From the NCBI RefSeq assembly GCF_000719975.1, contig NZ_JOIJ01000002.1, positions 248,001 to 312,000 of the forward strand: DNA of 64,000 nucleotides, read 5' to 3'. The notes beneath the pieces are model-generated. The model had not been told where the DNA came from. It saw nothing but the letters and a program-made list of their open reading frames with translations, and searched no databases. The translations under genes were made by a program, and so were the position numbers. Shown piece by piece: positions 8,396 to 18,759 of this stretch (positions are counted from its first letter, which is position 1; each line of letters opens with the position of its first letter). The stretch is from Prauserella rugosa. Lineage in GTDB: Bacteria; Actinomycetota; Actinomycetes; Mycobacteriales; Pseudonocardiaceae.

Positions 8396-9277
8396 TCAGG
8401 ACAGGGCCGACCGGACCGCCGAGGCGAACCGCACGGGCGCGTCGACGTCGGCCTGCCGGAAACCCAGGCTCGGCTCGCTCACCTCGAGTTCCAGCACGGC
8501 CGGCTCCCCCGCGTCCGTACGCACGACGTCCACCCGCGCGTACAGCAGATCACCGCGGCGCAGGCCGACCCGTGCGGCGGCGGCGTCGAGCGCGTCCTCG
8601 GCCAGCGCGAGCCACGCACCCTTGGGGGTGGCCGTGCCGAGCTTCTCGGTCACGAACAGGCCGGACTCGTCGAGGTCGGCGCCCGCGAGCATCGGGCCCT
8701 TGGTGAAGGCGTGCGAGTACTGGCCACCGAAGAACACGAGCGCGGTCTCGCCCTCGTCGTCCACGGCCGCCTGGTACGGCTGCACCACGGCGGTGTAGCC
8801 GGCGGCGTGCAGTTCGGCGAGGTGGGTGCCCGCCGCGTCGTGCCCGCGCGGGGTGAACCGCGCCGCACCCCGCGATCCCGCCCCGACGGACGGCTTGACG
8901 ACGAAGTCCCCGGCCGGCCATGCGGCCCGCTCGCCGGGGGCCACGAGCGCCGTCGGCACGGTGGCGACACCGGCGTGTGCGAGGTCGACGAGATAGGCCT
9001 TGTCGGTGTTCCACCGCACCGCTTCGACGGGGTTCGCCAGTCGCGGAACCGAGGCGCACCAGGCGAGGAACTCGTCGCGGCGCTCGGTGTAGTCCCACGT
9101 CGAGCGCAGCACCACCAGGTCGGCGCCTGCGAAGTCCTCGTCCGGGTCGTCCCACACCGTCCATCGGACGTCGACGCCGACCTCGGCGAGCGCGGGCAGC
9201 ACGGCCGCCTCGTCCCCGTCCCCCTCCGGCACCCGTGCGCAGCCGGCGAACAGAACCGTGCGGCGCGCCGAGCTCAT
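8396..9277 (-). CDS. ATP-grasp domain protein
   Basis: 293-residue predicted ATP-grasp enzyme, i.e. a ligase joining a carboxylate to an amine or thiol through an acylphosphate. Visible features are the N-terminal substrate domain (VLRSTWDYTERRDEFLAW), the ATP-binding lysine strand DFVVKPSVGAGSRGAARF, and the C-terminal metal/ATP site RVDVVRTDAGEPAVLELEVS with the acidic residues. The ATG overlaps the stop of the upstream 107-residue gene (ATGA), so the two are coupled. This family (glutathione-synthetase-like, cf. RimK/Cycloserine-type proteins) is widespread in actinobacteria without known substrate; I do not assign one. Confidence 0.8.
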   Translation of the reverse strand: MSSARRTVLFAGCARVPEGDGDEAAVLPALAEVGVDVRWTVWDDPDEDFAGADLVVLRSTWDYTERRDEFLAWCASVPRLANPVEAVRWNTDKAYLVDLAHAGVATVPTALVAPGERAAWPAGDFVVKPSVGAGSRGAARFTPRGHDAAGTHLAELHAAGYTAVVQPYQAAVDDEGETALVFFGGQYSHAFTKGPMLAGADLDESGLFVTEKLGTATPKGAWLALAEDALDAAAARVGLRRGDLLYARVDVVRTDAGEPAVLELEVSEPSLGFRQADVDAPVRFASAVRSALS

Positions 9278-9597
9278 GCGCGGGCGCGCGGGCCCGCCAT
9301 CCGGCGCCGGTGCTCGGCTCCGATGACGGTCGCGTTCACGGTCTCCGAGTCCCATTCGGCGGCGTCGAGGTCACCGATCGCCGCGATGAGCGCTTCCCCG
9401 GTCTCCGGGCTCGGGACCACCACGTCCCCCAGCGCGCCGTCGGCGCCGACCAGGACGACGCGGGCCCCGCCGCGTCCGATGCGTTCGACCACGGCCTTGA
9501 CCGGCGCGCCGTGCGCGGCGACGAAGGACGTGGCGGCCGACAGCTGTCCGTTCGTCGGCTCGGCGGGACTCGTCTCGGTGCTCTCGTTCTCAGCCAC
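9274..9597 (-). CDS. Conserved actinobacterial hypothetical protein (107 aa)
   Basis: Not recognised as a characterised family. The first ~20 residues are Glu/Thr/Ser-rich and probably flexible; the middle reads VKAVVERIGRGGARVVLVGA then DGALGDVVVPSPETGEALIA, consistent with a small alpha/beta fold; the end is Arg-rich. It is the first gene of a two-gene leaderless unit and overlaps the ATP-grasp gene by four bases, which suggests a shared job or fixed stoichiometry. Confidence 0.75.
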   Translation of the reverse strand: MAENESTETSPAEPTNGQLSAATSFVAAHGAPVKAVVERIGRGGARVVLVGADGALGDVVVPSPETGEALIAAIGDLDAAEWDSETVNATVIGAEHRRRMAGPRARA

Positions 9598-9603
9598 GGC
9601 GAC

Positions 9604-9609
9604 AGTGTA
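9604..9609 (-). promoter_or_regulatory. -10 box of leaderless promoter for the 107-aa gene
   Basis: On the minus strand TACACT ends six bases before the GTG at 9597; no Shine-Dalgarno between. Confidence 0.5.
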
Positions 9610-9669
9610 GGGGCCGGGCGGCACGCGGACGCCGGGACGCGCTGCACGTCACGATCACGGCCGAGGTTC

Positions 9670-9675
9670 TAGGCT
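9670..9675 (+). promoter_or_regulatory. Possible -10 box for quinone oxidoreductase
   Basis: TAGGCT lies 40 bases before the ATG at 9716, leaving room for a short leader carrying the strong GAGGAGG ribosome-binding site at 9702-9708. Confidence 0.4.
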
Positions 9676-9715
9676 CTGCCGGGACGTCACCACCGCGCCA
9701 CGAGGAGGAAGCCGT

Positions 9716-10687
9716 ATGCCCACCGCCATCCGGATCGAACGCACCGGGGGTCCGGAGGTCCTGACACCCGCCGACGTCGACCCGCCCTCGCCCGGCTCCG
9801 GGGAGGTGCTGGTCGACGTCGAGGCGGCCGGGGTCAACTACATCGACACGTATCAACGATCGGGCGTCTACCGCGTCGCGCTGCCGTACACGCCCGGGCT
9901 CGAGGGCGCGGGCACCGTGGCCGAGGTGGGCCCCGACGTGACCGGGATCGCCGTCGGCGACCGGGTCGCGTGGCAGGGCCATCCCGGCGGTTACGCGCAG
10001 CGCGCGGTCGTGCCCGCGCGGGTCGTCGTGCCCGTCCCGGACGGTGTGTCGGCGCAGACCGCGGCCGCGACGATGCTGCAGGGGGTCACGGCGCACTACC
10101 TGGTCAACTCGACGTACCCGGTCGCCGAGGGCGAGACGATCCTGGTCCACGCCGCGGCCGGCGGCGTGGGACTGCTGTTGACCCAGTTGGCGAAGGCCAA
10201 GGGTGCCCGCGTGATCGGGACGGTGTCGACCGAGGAGAAGGAACGGCTGGCGCGCGCGGCGGGCGCCGACGAGGTGATCCGCTACACCGAGCGGGACTTC
10301 GCCGAGGCGGTCGACGAGCTCACCGGCGGGGAGGGTGTTCCGGTCGTCTACGACGGCGTGGGCGCCAGCACCTACGAGGCGAGCCTGCGGTCGCTGCGGC
10401 GTCGCGGGACGCTGGTGCTGTTCGGCGCGTCGAGCGGCCCGGTCCCGCCGATCGACCCGCAGGTGCTGAACTCCGGCGGCTCGCTCTACCTGACGCGTCC
10501 GACGTCGGGCGACTACACCGCCACCAGGGACGAGCTGGAGTGGCGCACCGGTGAGCTGTTCGCAGCCGTGTCGGCCGGAGAGCTGGACGTGCGCATCGGG
10601 GCGACCTACCCGCTGGCGGACGCGCGCCGCGCCCACGAGGACCTCGAGGGCAGGCGCACGACGGGCAAGGTGCTGCTGACCCCGTGA
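9716..10687 (+). CDS. NADPH:quinone oxidoreductase (zinc-free MDR family)
   Basis: 323-residue medium-chain dehydrogenase/reductase of the quinone reductase (QorA) branch, a cytosolic enzyme reducing quinones with NADPH. The N-terminal GroES-like domain (VDVEAAGVNYIDTYQRSGVY) lacks zinc ligands; the Rossmann part has VHAAAGGVGLLLTQLAKAKG, the AAGGVG nucleotide motif. The ATG follows GAGGAGG with 7-base spacing. Ends with a long hairpin terminator. Physiological substrate uncertain. Confidence 0.93.
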   Translation: MPTAIRIERTGGPEVLTPADVDPPSPGSGEVLVDVEAAGVNYIDTYQRSGVYRVALPYTPGLEGAGTVAEVGPDVTGIAVGDRVAWQGHPGGYAQRAVVPARVVVPVPDGVSAQTAAATMLQGVTAHYLVNSTYPVAEGETILVHAAAGGVGLLLTQLAKAKGARVIGTVSTEEKERLARAAGADEVIRYTERDFAEAVDELTGGEGVPVVYDGVGASTYEASLRSLRRRGTLVLFGASSGPVPPIDPQVLNSGGSLYLTRPTSGDYTATRDELEWRTGELFAAVSAGELDVRIGATYPLADARRAHEDLEGRRTTGKVLLTP

Positions 10688-10692
10688 GCGGC

Positions 10693-10739
10693 GCGTGGTC
10701 CCGAGTGCTCCGGAAACATCCGGGCGCTCGGGACCACGC
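10693..10739. terminator. Bidirectional hairpin terminator
   Basis: GCGTGGTCCCGAG (10693-10705) is perfectly complementary to CTCGGGACCACGC (10727-10739); about five more pairs extend inward. It lies between the convergent oxidoreductase and FKBP genes. Confidence 0.85.
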
Positions 10740-10745
10740 AGCGGG

Positions 10746-11357
10746 TCAGGAGACGCCGGTGACCTCGGCGACGACGACGATGCTGTCGGAGGCCAGCGGG
10801 TTACCGCTCTGCTCGGAGTAACCGAGGTCCGGGGGCAGCACGAACACGCGCGTGGCGCCCTGCTGCGCACCCTCCATGCCCTCGGCCCAGCCCTCGATGT
10901 CGCCCGAGGGCGAGCCGAGGTCGACCGAGGCGCTGCCGCTGTCGGCCACCGAACCGTCGGACCAGCCCACGACGGTGTAGTCCACCTGCACGGTCGACTG
11001 CGGTGTCACGGCGGCACCGTTGCCCGGTTCGACGTCCCGGGTGAGGACCTCCTGCGGCGCCGCGCAGTCGCGCGGGATCTGCACCTGCGGCTCCGCGCCG
11101 TTGGTCTCGACGGTGATGTCCTCGGCCGTGCACTGTCCCGCACCGCCCACGGCGGAGTGGCCGCCGCCGTCCTGTCCGGCACCGTGTGCGGCGGACGACG
11201 GCGCGCTCTCGGACACCGACACCGGTGCGGGCGTGTGTGTGGCCTGCTCCTCGGGCGACTGGTCCGTCGGCTCCTCGAGGGACGGCGAGCACGCCGCGAG
11301 CACCGTCGCTGCTGCCGTCGCGGCCCCCGCGATCATGATCTTGCCAGCTTTGCGCAT
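10746..11357 (-). CDS. FKBP-type peptidyl-prolyl isomerase lipoprotein
   Basis: 203 residues. The N terminus MRKAGKIMIAGAATAAATVL plus AAC is a lipoprotein signal with lipobox cysteine C23, so it should be anchored to the outer face of the membrane. A Ser/Pro/Gly/His-rich linker follows, then a C-terminal FKBP domain (VDYTVVGWSDGSVADSGS; GWAEGMEGAQQGATRVFVLP; PPDLGYSEQ). Such enzymes help fold exported proteins. Several canonical FKBP active-site aromatics are hard to place, so catalytic activity is inferred. ATG start set by the leaderless promoter. Confidence 0.88.
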   Translation of the reverse strand: MRKAGKIMIAGAATAAATVLAACSPSLEEPTDQSPEEQATHTPAPVSVSESAPSSAAHGAGQDGGGHSAVGGAGQCTAEDITVETNGAEPQVQIPRDCAAPQEVLTRDVEPGNGAAVTPQSTVQVDYTVVGWSDGSVADSGSASVDLGSPSGDIEGWAEGMEGAQQGATRVFVLPPDLGYSEQSGNPLASDSIVVVAEVTGVS

Positions 11358-11363
11358 GTGCCT

Positions 11364-11369
11364 ACCCTA
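11364..11369 (-). promoter_or_regulatory. -10 box of leaderless FKBP promoter
   Basis: TAGGGT on the minus strand ends six bases before the ATG at 11357. It lies between the helD stop (11379) and the FKBP gene. Confidence 0.55.
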
Positions 11370-11378
11370 GCTGGGCGC

Positions 11379-13763
11379 TCACCGGGCGTTTTGCGCACCT
11401 GACGTCGTCGCGGCGAGCGCGTCGGGCACGGGACCGGTGTGCACGACGCCGAGCCGTTTGGTCGCCCGGGTCAGCGCGACGTACAGGTCGTTGAGGCCAC
11501 GCGGGGACTCGGTGATGATCTCGTCGGGGGCGACGACGATCACCGCGTCGAACTCCAGTCCCTTCGCCCTGTCCACCGGAAGCAGCGACACGCGCTCGTC
11601 GGCCTCGCCGGACGAGTCGAACCTCACAACGGCCTCGAGCTCGTGGGTGGCCATGTCCTCGGGGACGACCACGGCGACGGTGCCACCCTCCACTTCGGCC
11701 AGTTCGCCGTCCACCATGGACCGGAGCTCGCCGGCGAGCCCGTCGCGGTCGAGGTGCCGCTGCCAGGGCACGTCGCCGGTGTCGCGCACCGAACGCGGTG
11801 CCCGCAGCTCGGGGTCGATCTCGGCGAGCACGTGCGCGGCGAGATCCATGATCTCCGACGGGGTGCGGTAGTTGACGGTGAGCTCGCGCAGCCGCCACCG
11901 CTGCCCCACGTACGGCTCGAGCACGTCGGCCCACGCCGAGGTCCCGGCACGGGAGCCGGTCTGCGAGACGTCGCCGACCAGGGTCATGGAACGGCTCGGG
12001 CAGCGCCGCATCAGGGTGCGCCAGTCCATGGCCGACAGTTCCTGCGCCTCGTCGACGATGACGTGCCCGAAGGTCCACGTGCGGTCCTGGGCGGCGCGCT
12101 GGGCGGCGGTGAGGTTGCTGCGGGCCTCCTGGCGTTCGGCAATCATCTCCGCATCGAGCACGTCGCGGACGCGGATCTGGTCCTCGTCGAGGATTTCGTC
12201 GTCCTGTTCGAGCACGTGGAGCACGCCTTCGGCGTAGGCCCGTTCCTCGCGTTCCCTGCGTTCGCGGCGCAGCCGCGCCTCGGTGTCGTCTTCCCCGAGC
12301 AGTTCGGCGAGTTCGTCGAGCAGCGGCACGTCCGCCGGGGTCCACCACGACCCCGGGACCCGCAGCAGCGTGTCGGTCTCGGCCGCGCTCAGGTGTCCTT
12401 CGGTGGCCGAGGCGAGACGGTCCGCGTCGGTGAGCAGATCGGCCAGCAGCTCCTGCGGGGTGAGCTTAGGCCACAGCCGGTGGAGCGCGGCCTGCACGGC
12501 GCGGTCCTCGGTGAGTTCCCTGCGGATGGTGGCGTAGTCACGCTCGTCGAGCAGCACGCCGTCGTCGGTCTCGTCCTCGGTCAGCGGGATGTCGGGCACG
12601 TCGTCGAGCACGCTCGATTCGAGCTTGGCCACGGCCTGTTCGGCGAGAGCGTCCAGGAGGGTGTCGACGAACACGCGGCGGGCGACGTTGTGCGGTTTGA
12701 GCGTCGCCCTGGCCTTGGCGCGGGCGCGTTCGCACGTGCGGCGGTCGAGTTCGAGCACGTCGTTGTCCTCGGCGTCGATGCGCAGGACGTCGTCCGGCAC
12801 GGTCTGCCGGTCGCGGACGGCCTGCTCCAACACCTCGGTCATCACGATGCGGCCCTTGACCTCGGCCGCCTCGGGGGTGTCGGTGCCGACCGCCTCGAGC
12901 CCGGGGAACAGTTCGCCGACGGTGGCGAGCAGCACGCCGGTCTCGCCCAGGGAGGGCAGCACCTGGCCGATGTAGCGCAGGAACGTGCTGTTGGGCCCGA
13001 CGACGAGCACGCCACGGGTCGTGAGCTGGCGCCGGTAGGTGTAGAGCAGATAGGCGGCGCGGTGGAGGGCGACGGCGGTCTTGCCGGTGCCGGGACCGCC
13101 CTGGACGACGAGCACGCCGCCCATGTCGGCACGGATGATCCGGTCCTGCTCGGCCTGGATGGTGGCGACGATGTCGGACATCTCGCCGGTGCGGCGACGT
13201 TCGAGCGCCGACAGCAGGGCGGCTTCGCCCGCGAGGCCGAGGTGGTCGCTGTCGCCGCCGGAGCCGATGTCGAGGATCTCGTCGTCGACGTCGACGACGC
13301 GCCTGCTGAGCGTGCGCAGGTGCCTGCGGCGGCGCACGCCGTCGGGCGATGCGGCGGTCGCGAGGTAGAACGGGCGGGCGACCGGCGCGCGCCAGTCGAT
13401 CAGCAGCGGCCGGTAGTCGTCGGTGTCGTCGAACAGGCCGAGCCTGCCGATGTAGAGGGGCGAGTCGGTGTCGTCCCGGGCGCGGCGTTCGTCGGTGAAA
13501 TCGAGGCGTCCGAAGCACAGGCCCTGTTCGACGGACTTGAGTTGCGCGAGCCGGTCGCTGTAGGTGGCGGTGGCGGCTTCGCGTTCGGCCTGGGCCTGCG
13601 GTTCGCCGTCGGCCATCCGGAGGCTCTCGGCGAGCCTGCGTTCGACGAGCTCGCGTTCGGCGTCGAGTGCGTCGTAGACGCCCGAGACGTACTTCTGTTC
13701 CTCGGCGATCGCGGTGTGTTTGCCGTTCTCGGTGGTTTTCCGGTCGTCGGCGGACACGGACAA
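11379..13763 (-). CDS. helD: HelD/UvrD-like superfamily 1 helicase (RNA polymerase recycling factor type)
   Basis: About 794 residues. An N-terminal helical/coiled-coil part (EEQKYVSGVYDALDAERELV) precedes a split SF1 ATPase: Walker A QGGPGTGKTAVALHRAAYLL with K228, motif II HVIVDEAQELSAMDW, motif III LVGDVSQTGS, and C-terminal YVALTRATKRLGVVHTG. This architecture matches HelD/HelR, which strip stalled RNA polymerase from DNA; the actinobacterial HelR branch gives tolerance to rifamycins. Start uncertain: TTG at 13763 has GAAAGG eight bases upstream, GTG at 13757 and TTG at 13838 are alternatives. No UvrD-like DNA repair partner nearby. Confidence 0.88.
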   Translation of the reverse strand: MSVSADDRKTTENGKHTAIAEEQKYVSGVYDALDAERELVERRLAESLRMADGEPQAQAEREAATATYSDRLAQLKSVEQGLCFGRLDFTDERRARDDTDSPLYIGRLGLFDDTDDYRPLLIDWRAPVARPFYLATAASPDGVRRRRHLRTLSRRVVDVDDEILDIGSGGDSDHLGLAGEAALLSALERRRTGEMSDIVATIQAEQDRIIRADMGGVLVVQGGPGTGKTAVALHRAAYLLYTYRRQLTTRGVLVVGPNSTFLRYIGQVLPSLGETGVLLATVGELFPGLEAVGTDTPEAAEVKGRIVMTEVLEQAVRDRQTVPDDVLRIDAEDNDVLELDRRTCERARAKARATLKPHNVARRVFVDTLLDALAEQAVAKLESSVLDDVPDIPLTEDETDDGVLLDERDYATIRRELTEDRAVQAALHRLWPKLTPQELLADLLTDADRLASATEGHLSAAETDTLLRVPGSWWTPADVPLLDELAELLGEDDTEARLRRERREREERAYAEGVLHVLEQDDEILDEDQIRVRDVLDAEMIAERQEARSNLTAAQRAAQDRTWTFGHVIVDEAQELSAMDWRTLMRRCPSRSMTLVGDVSQTGSRAGTSAWADVLEPYVGQRWRLRELTVNYRTPSEIMDLAAHVLAEIDPELRAPRSVRDTGDVPWQRHLDRDGLAGELRSMVDGELAEVEGGTVAVVVPEDMATHELEAVVRFDSSGEADERVSLLPVDRAKGLEFDAVIVVAPDEIITESPRGLNDLYVALTRATKRLGVVHTGPVPDALAATTSGAQNAR

Positions 13764-13941
13764 GGGCGGCGCCTTTCGCAAGAAGGTGTGGAGGGCTCGA
13801 CCGAGTTCCAACGATCGACCGAGCACATGAATTCCCAACGGACGGCCGGGATAACCCCGGGCCCGTCGGAGGGGCCGGGCCGCGCCGCCGAAGGCGTTGA
13901 CATCGTCACCCGCGACCGTGCACCTGCGCGAGGACCGGCGG

Positions 13942-14036
13942 CAGCGCAGTAACGGACCAGCGCAGTAACGGACCAGCGCAGTAACGGACCAGCGCGGTAA
14001 CTGAACAGCGCAGTGAACGAAGCGCGGTGAACGAAG
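13942..14036. repeat. 16-bp tandem repeat array between helD and ctaB
   Basis: Three identical units CAGCGCAGTAACGGAC (13942-13957, 13958-13973, 13974-13989) are followed by degenerate units CAGCGCGGTAACTGAA, CAGCGCAGTGAACGAA and a 15-base remnant to 14036. It ends six bases before the ctaB stop codon, so it lies in the ctaB 3' region. Confidence 0.9.
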
Positions 14037-14042
14037 ACCGGC

Positions 14043-15053
14043 TCAGAACGGGAGCCCGAGCACGGGCATCCCGATGGCCGCGTCGACGGCGAGGGCGACG
14101 AACACGATCATCAGGTACGTGTTCGACCGGTGGAACAGTGCCATCGGCTTGGTCTCCCGGCCACGCTTGACGCCTGCGTACAGGCTGTGGGCGTAGAAGA
14201 GGAACCACGCGCCCGCCAGTCCGGCGAAGGCGGCGTAGAGCCAGCTGGTCGCCGGGACCAGGAGCAGCGTCCAGCCGACCATGACCCACGAGTAGATGAC
14301 GATCTGCTTGGCGACGTGCTGCGGGCTGGCGACCACCGGCAGCATCGGCACCCCGGCGCGTTCGTAGTCCTCGCGGTACTTCATGCCGAGCGCCCACGTG
14401 TGCGGCGGCGTCCAGAAGAAGATCACGCCGAACATGACGAAGGCGGGCCATTCGACGGTGCCGGTGACGGCCGCCCAGCCGATGACGACGGGCATGCAGC
14501 CCGCGGCACCACCCCAGACGACGTTCTGCGGCGTGCGCCGTTTGAGGCCGAGCGTGTAGACGAAGATGTAGAACAGGATCGTCGCGATGGCGAGCAGTCC
14601 TGCGAGCAGGTTGACGGTGCCGTAGAGCAACGCGAACGACGCCACGCCGAGGACGAGCCCGAACACGAGCGCGTTCGTGCGGGGCACGGTGTCCCGCACG
14701 AGGGGGCGCTTCTTCGTGCGGTTCATGACCTTGTCGATGTCGGCGTCGACGACGCAGTTGAGCGCGTTGGCACTCCCCGCGGCCATCGTGCCGCCCACGA
14801 GCGTGGCGAGCAGGAGCCACGGGTCGGGGATCGCCCGGCCCGCCAGGAACATGGCGGGGATGGTGGTGACGAGCAGCAGCTCGATCACCCGCGGCTTGGC
14901 CAGGGAGGCGTACGCGGCGACCACCTGACGAACGCCGCGACGGGCACCGGGCTCACCGGCCGGGGGCTCACCGGAGGGGGTACCGGCGGTGTGCCCGGCG
15001 CTGGTGTTGGCACTGCGCCCGTGCGACGAACGCGCAGCGTGCACCAACGACAT
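14043..15053 (-). CDS. ctaB: Protoheme IX farnesyltransferase (heme O synthase) CtaB
   Basis: Membrane UbiA-family prenyltransferase converting heme b to heme O, the substrate of CtaA. 336 residues, about nine membrane helices. First aspartate motif [20 protein letters not shown], second in [18 protein letters not shown]. The N-terminal ~50 residues are Ser/Gly/His-rich and cytosolic. ATG at 15053 follows GGGAG with 4-base spacing; a longer reading to 15164 has no better support. Divergent from tkt, as ctaB (Rv1451) and tkt (Rv1449c) are in mycobacteria. Confidence 0.96.
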   Translation of the reverse strand: MSLVHAARSSHGRSANTSAGHTAGTPSGEPPAGEPGARRGVRQVVAAYASLAKPRVIELLLVTTIPAMFLAGRAIPDPWLLLATLVGGTMAAGSANALNCVVDADIDKVMNRTKKRPLVRDTVPRTNALVFGLVLGVASFALLYGTVNLLAGLLAIATILFYIFVYTLGLKRRTPQNVVWGGAAGCMPVVIGWAAVTGTVEWPAFVMFGVIFFWTPPHTWALGMKYREDYERAGVPMLPVVASPQHVAKQIVIYSWVMVGWTLLLVPATSWLYAAFAGLAGAWFLFYAHSLYAGVKRGRETKPMALFHRSNTYLMIVFVALAVDAAIGMPVLGLPF

Positions 15054-15424
15054 GTCGCTCCCTGCGTCAGATTGCGGGCCGGAGACGTCCCTGGCGAGCG
15101 CCGGACGGCTCGTCGGCCGGTTCCTTGACAGAGGGTAGTAGAGGTCGCCGGGACATCCGCGCACGGCACCCCGGGTGCGAAGTCCACGTCACATTTCCCC
15201 TCGTGCGTGCACAGCCCGTTCGCTCGTCCCCGCACACCGACCGTCGACCGCCGGCCTGGCACCGGCGACACGCCGCAGGGGCAGGCCGCGCCCGCCACGG
15301 CTGAGGCGTCTGCAAGGCTCTCGCGCGACAGGCGCGCGGACGCCGCCCGGGACTAGGCTGGCAGCGTCGGTCACGTTCCACGGGTTACCTGCTGGTTCAC
15401 TGTGGTACCCGCGCCCTGATCGAT

Positions 15425-15430
15425 TAAGAT
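15425..15430 (+). promoter_or_regulatory. Possible -10 box of tkt operon with overlapping palindrome
   Basis: TAAGAT matches TANNNT and sits inside TGATCGATTAAGATCA, a 5-bp inverted repeat that could bind a regulator. No convincing -35. Confidence 0.45.
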
Positions 15431-15448
15431 CACCGGGGCAGCCGCCGA

Positions 15449-15485
15449 CGGTGGTACGCCACCGGCGCGGCCGTCCCGGACGGCC
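15449..15485 (+). promoter_or_regulatory. Twin hairpins in the tkt leader
   Basis: CGGTGG-TACG-CCACCG (15449-15464) and GGCCGTCC-C-GGACGGCC (15469-15485) stand between the proposed promoter and the AGGAG ribosome-binding site at 15507-15511. They could stabilise the leader or attenuate; no T tract follows. Confidence 0.4.
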
Positions 15486-15521
15486 AGCTTCAACCAAAGA
15501 CGATTCAGGAGCCGAGTTCTA

Positions 15522-17621
<2,100 letters not shown>

Positions 17622-17641
17622 CCGGATTGGGGAAACGCCTC

Positions 17642-18751
17642 ATGAGTAACAACCTCGCAGCACTCTCCCAGGCCGGCGTGTCGATCTGGCTCGACGACCT
17701 GTCCCGTGAGCGGCTCAACTCCGGCAACCTGGCCGAGCTGATCCGCGACAAGCACGTCGTCGGCGTCACGACCAACCCGACGATCTTCGCCAACGCACTC
17801 TCCGACGGCGAGGCCTACGACGAGCAGGTCCGCGAGCTGGCCGCCCGCGGCGCCGACGTCAACGCCGCCGTGCGGGAGCTGACCACGACCGACGTGCGCA
17901 ACGCCGCGGACCTGTTCCGCGACGTCCACCAGTCCACCGGCGGCGTCGACGGGCGCGTGTCGATCGAGGTCGACCCCGGCCTGGCCCGCGACACCGACAA
18001 GACCGTCGCCGAGGCCGCCGACCTGTGGAAGACGGTCGACCGGCCGAACCTGCTGGTGAAGATCCCCGCCACCGAGGAAGGCCTGCCCGCCATCACCCGC
18101 ACGCTCGCCGAGGGCATCAGCGTCAACGTCACGCTGATCTTCTCGGTCGAACGGTACCGGGCCGTGATCGACGCCTACTTCGCCGGACTCGAGCAGGCCA
18201 AGGCCAACGGCCACGACCTGTCGTCGATCCACTCGGTCGCCTCGTTCTTCGTGTCCCGTGTGGACAGTGAGATCGACAAGCGACTCGAGGCGATCGGCAC
18301 CGACGCGGCACTGGCCCTGCGCGGCCAGGCCGCGATCGCCAACGCCCAGCTGGCCTACGCCGCCTACGAGGAGCTCTTCTCCTCCGAGCGGTGGCGGGCC
18401 CTGGAGGCCGAGGGCGCGAACCCCCAGCGTCCACTGTGGGCGTCGACCGGGGTCAAGAACCCGGACTACTCCGACACCCGCTACGTCGACGGCCTCGTGG
18501 TCGCCAACACGGTGAACACCATGCCGGAGTCCACTCTGGACGCCGCGGCCGACCACGCGAACGTCACGGGCGACACCGTCAGCGGCGCCGCCGAGCAGGC
18601 CCAGGCCGTGTTCGACAAGCTCGAGGCGGTCGGCATCGACATCACCGACGTCTTCCTGACGCTGGAGAACGAGGGCGTCGAGAAGTTCGACAAGTCGTGG
18701 GCCGAGCTGCTGGAGACCGTCTCCGGCCAGCTCAACAAGGCGAAGGGCTGA
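17642..18751 (+). CDS. tal: Transaldolase
   Basis: Transfers a dihydroxyacetone unit from sedoheptulose 7-phosphate to glyceraldehyde 3-phosphate. 369 residues. The Schiff-base lysine lies in [16 protein letters not shown] (K140); other family stretches are [14 protein letters not shown] and [13 protein letters not shown] [23 protein letters not shown] 20 bases after the tkt stop with a weak GGGGAAA upstream. Part of the pentose phosphate operon. Confidence 0.98.
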   Translation: MSNNLAALSQAGVSIWLDDLSRERLNSGNLAELIRDKHVVGVTTNPTIFANALSDGEAYDEQVRELAARGADVNAAVRELTTTDVRNAADLFRDVHQSTGGVDGRVSIEVDPGLARDTDKTVAEAADLWKTVDRPNLLVKIPATEEGLPAITRTLAEGISVNVTLIFSVERYRAVIDAYFAGLEQAKANGHDLSSIHSVASFFVSRVDSEIDKRLEAIGTDAALALRGQAAIANAQLAYAAYEELFSSERWRALEAEGANPQRPLWASTGVKNPDYSDTRYVDGLVVANTVNTMPESTLDAAADHANVTGDTVSGAAEQAQAVFDKLEAVGIDITDVFLTLENEGVEKFDKSWAELLETVSGQLNKAKG

Positions 18752-18759
18752 CGCTCGCG

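Larger units (their letters stand above)
15054..15521. other. Divergent ctaB/tkt control region
   Basis: 468 bases without a supported gene. Minus-strand TACCCT at 15132-15137 may be the ctaB -10. On the plus strand TAAGAT at 15425-15430 may be the tkt -10, centred in the inverted repeat TGATC-GATTAA-GATCA (15418-15433). Two leader hairpins follow at 15449-15464 and 15469-15485. Confidence 0.5.

Noticed and set aside
13764..13941. Rifamycin-associated palindrome (RAE) upstream of helD
   Set aside because: No inverted repeat close to the known GGGGCTTGCNNCAAGCCCC type is present in this gap.
11439..13952. Plus-strand open frame of 837 codons opposite helD
   Set aside because: Antisense of a well-supported helicase; composition is typical of frame shadows and no family motif is visible.
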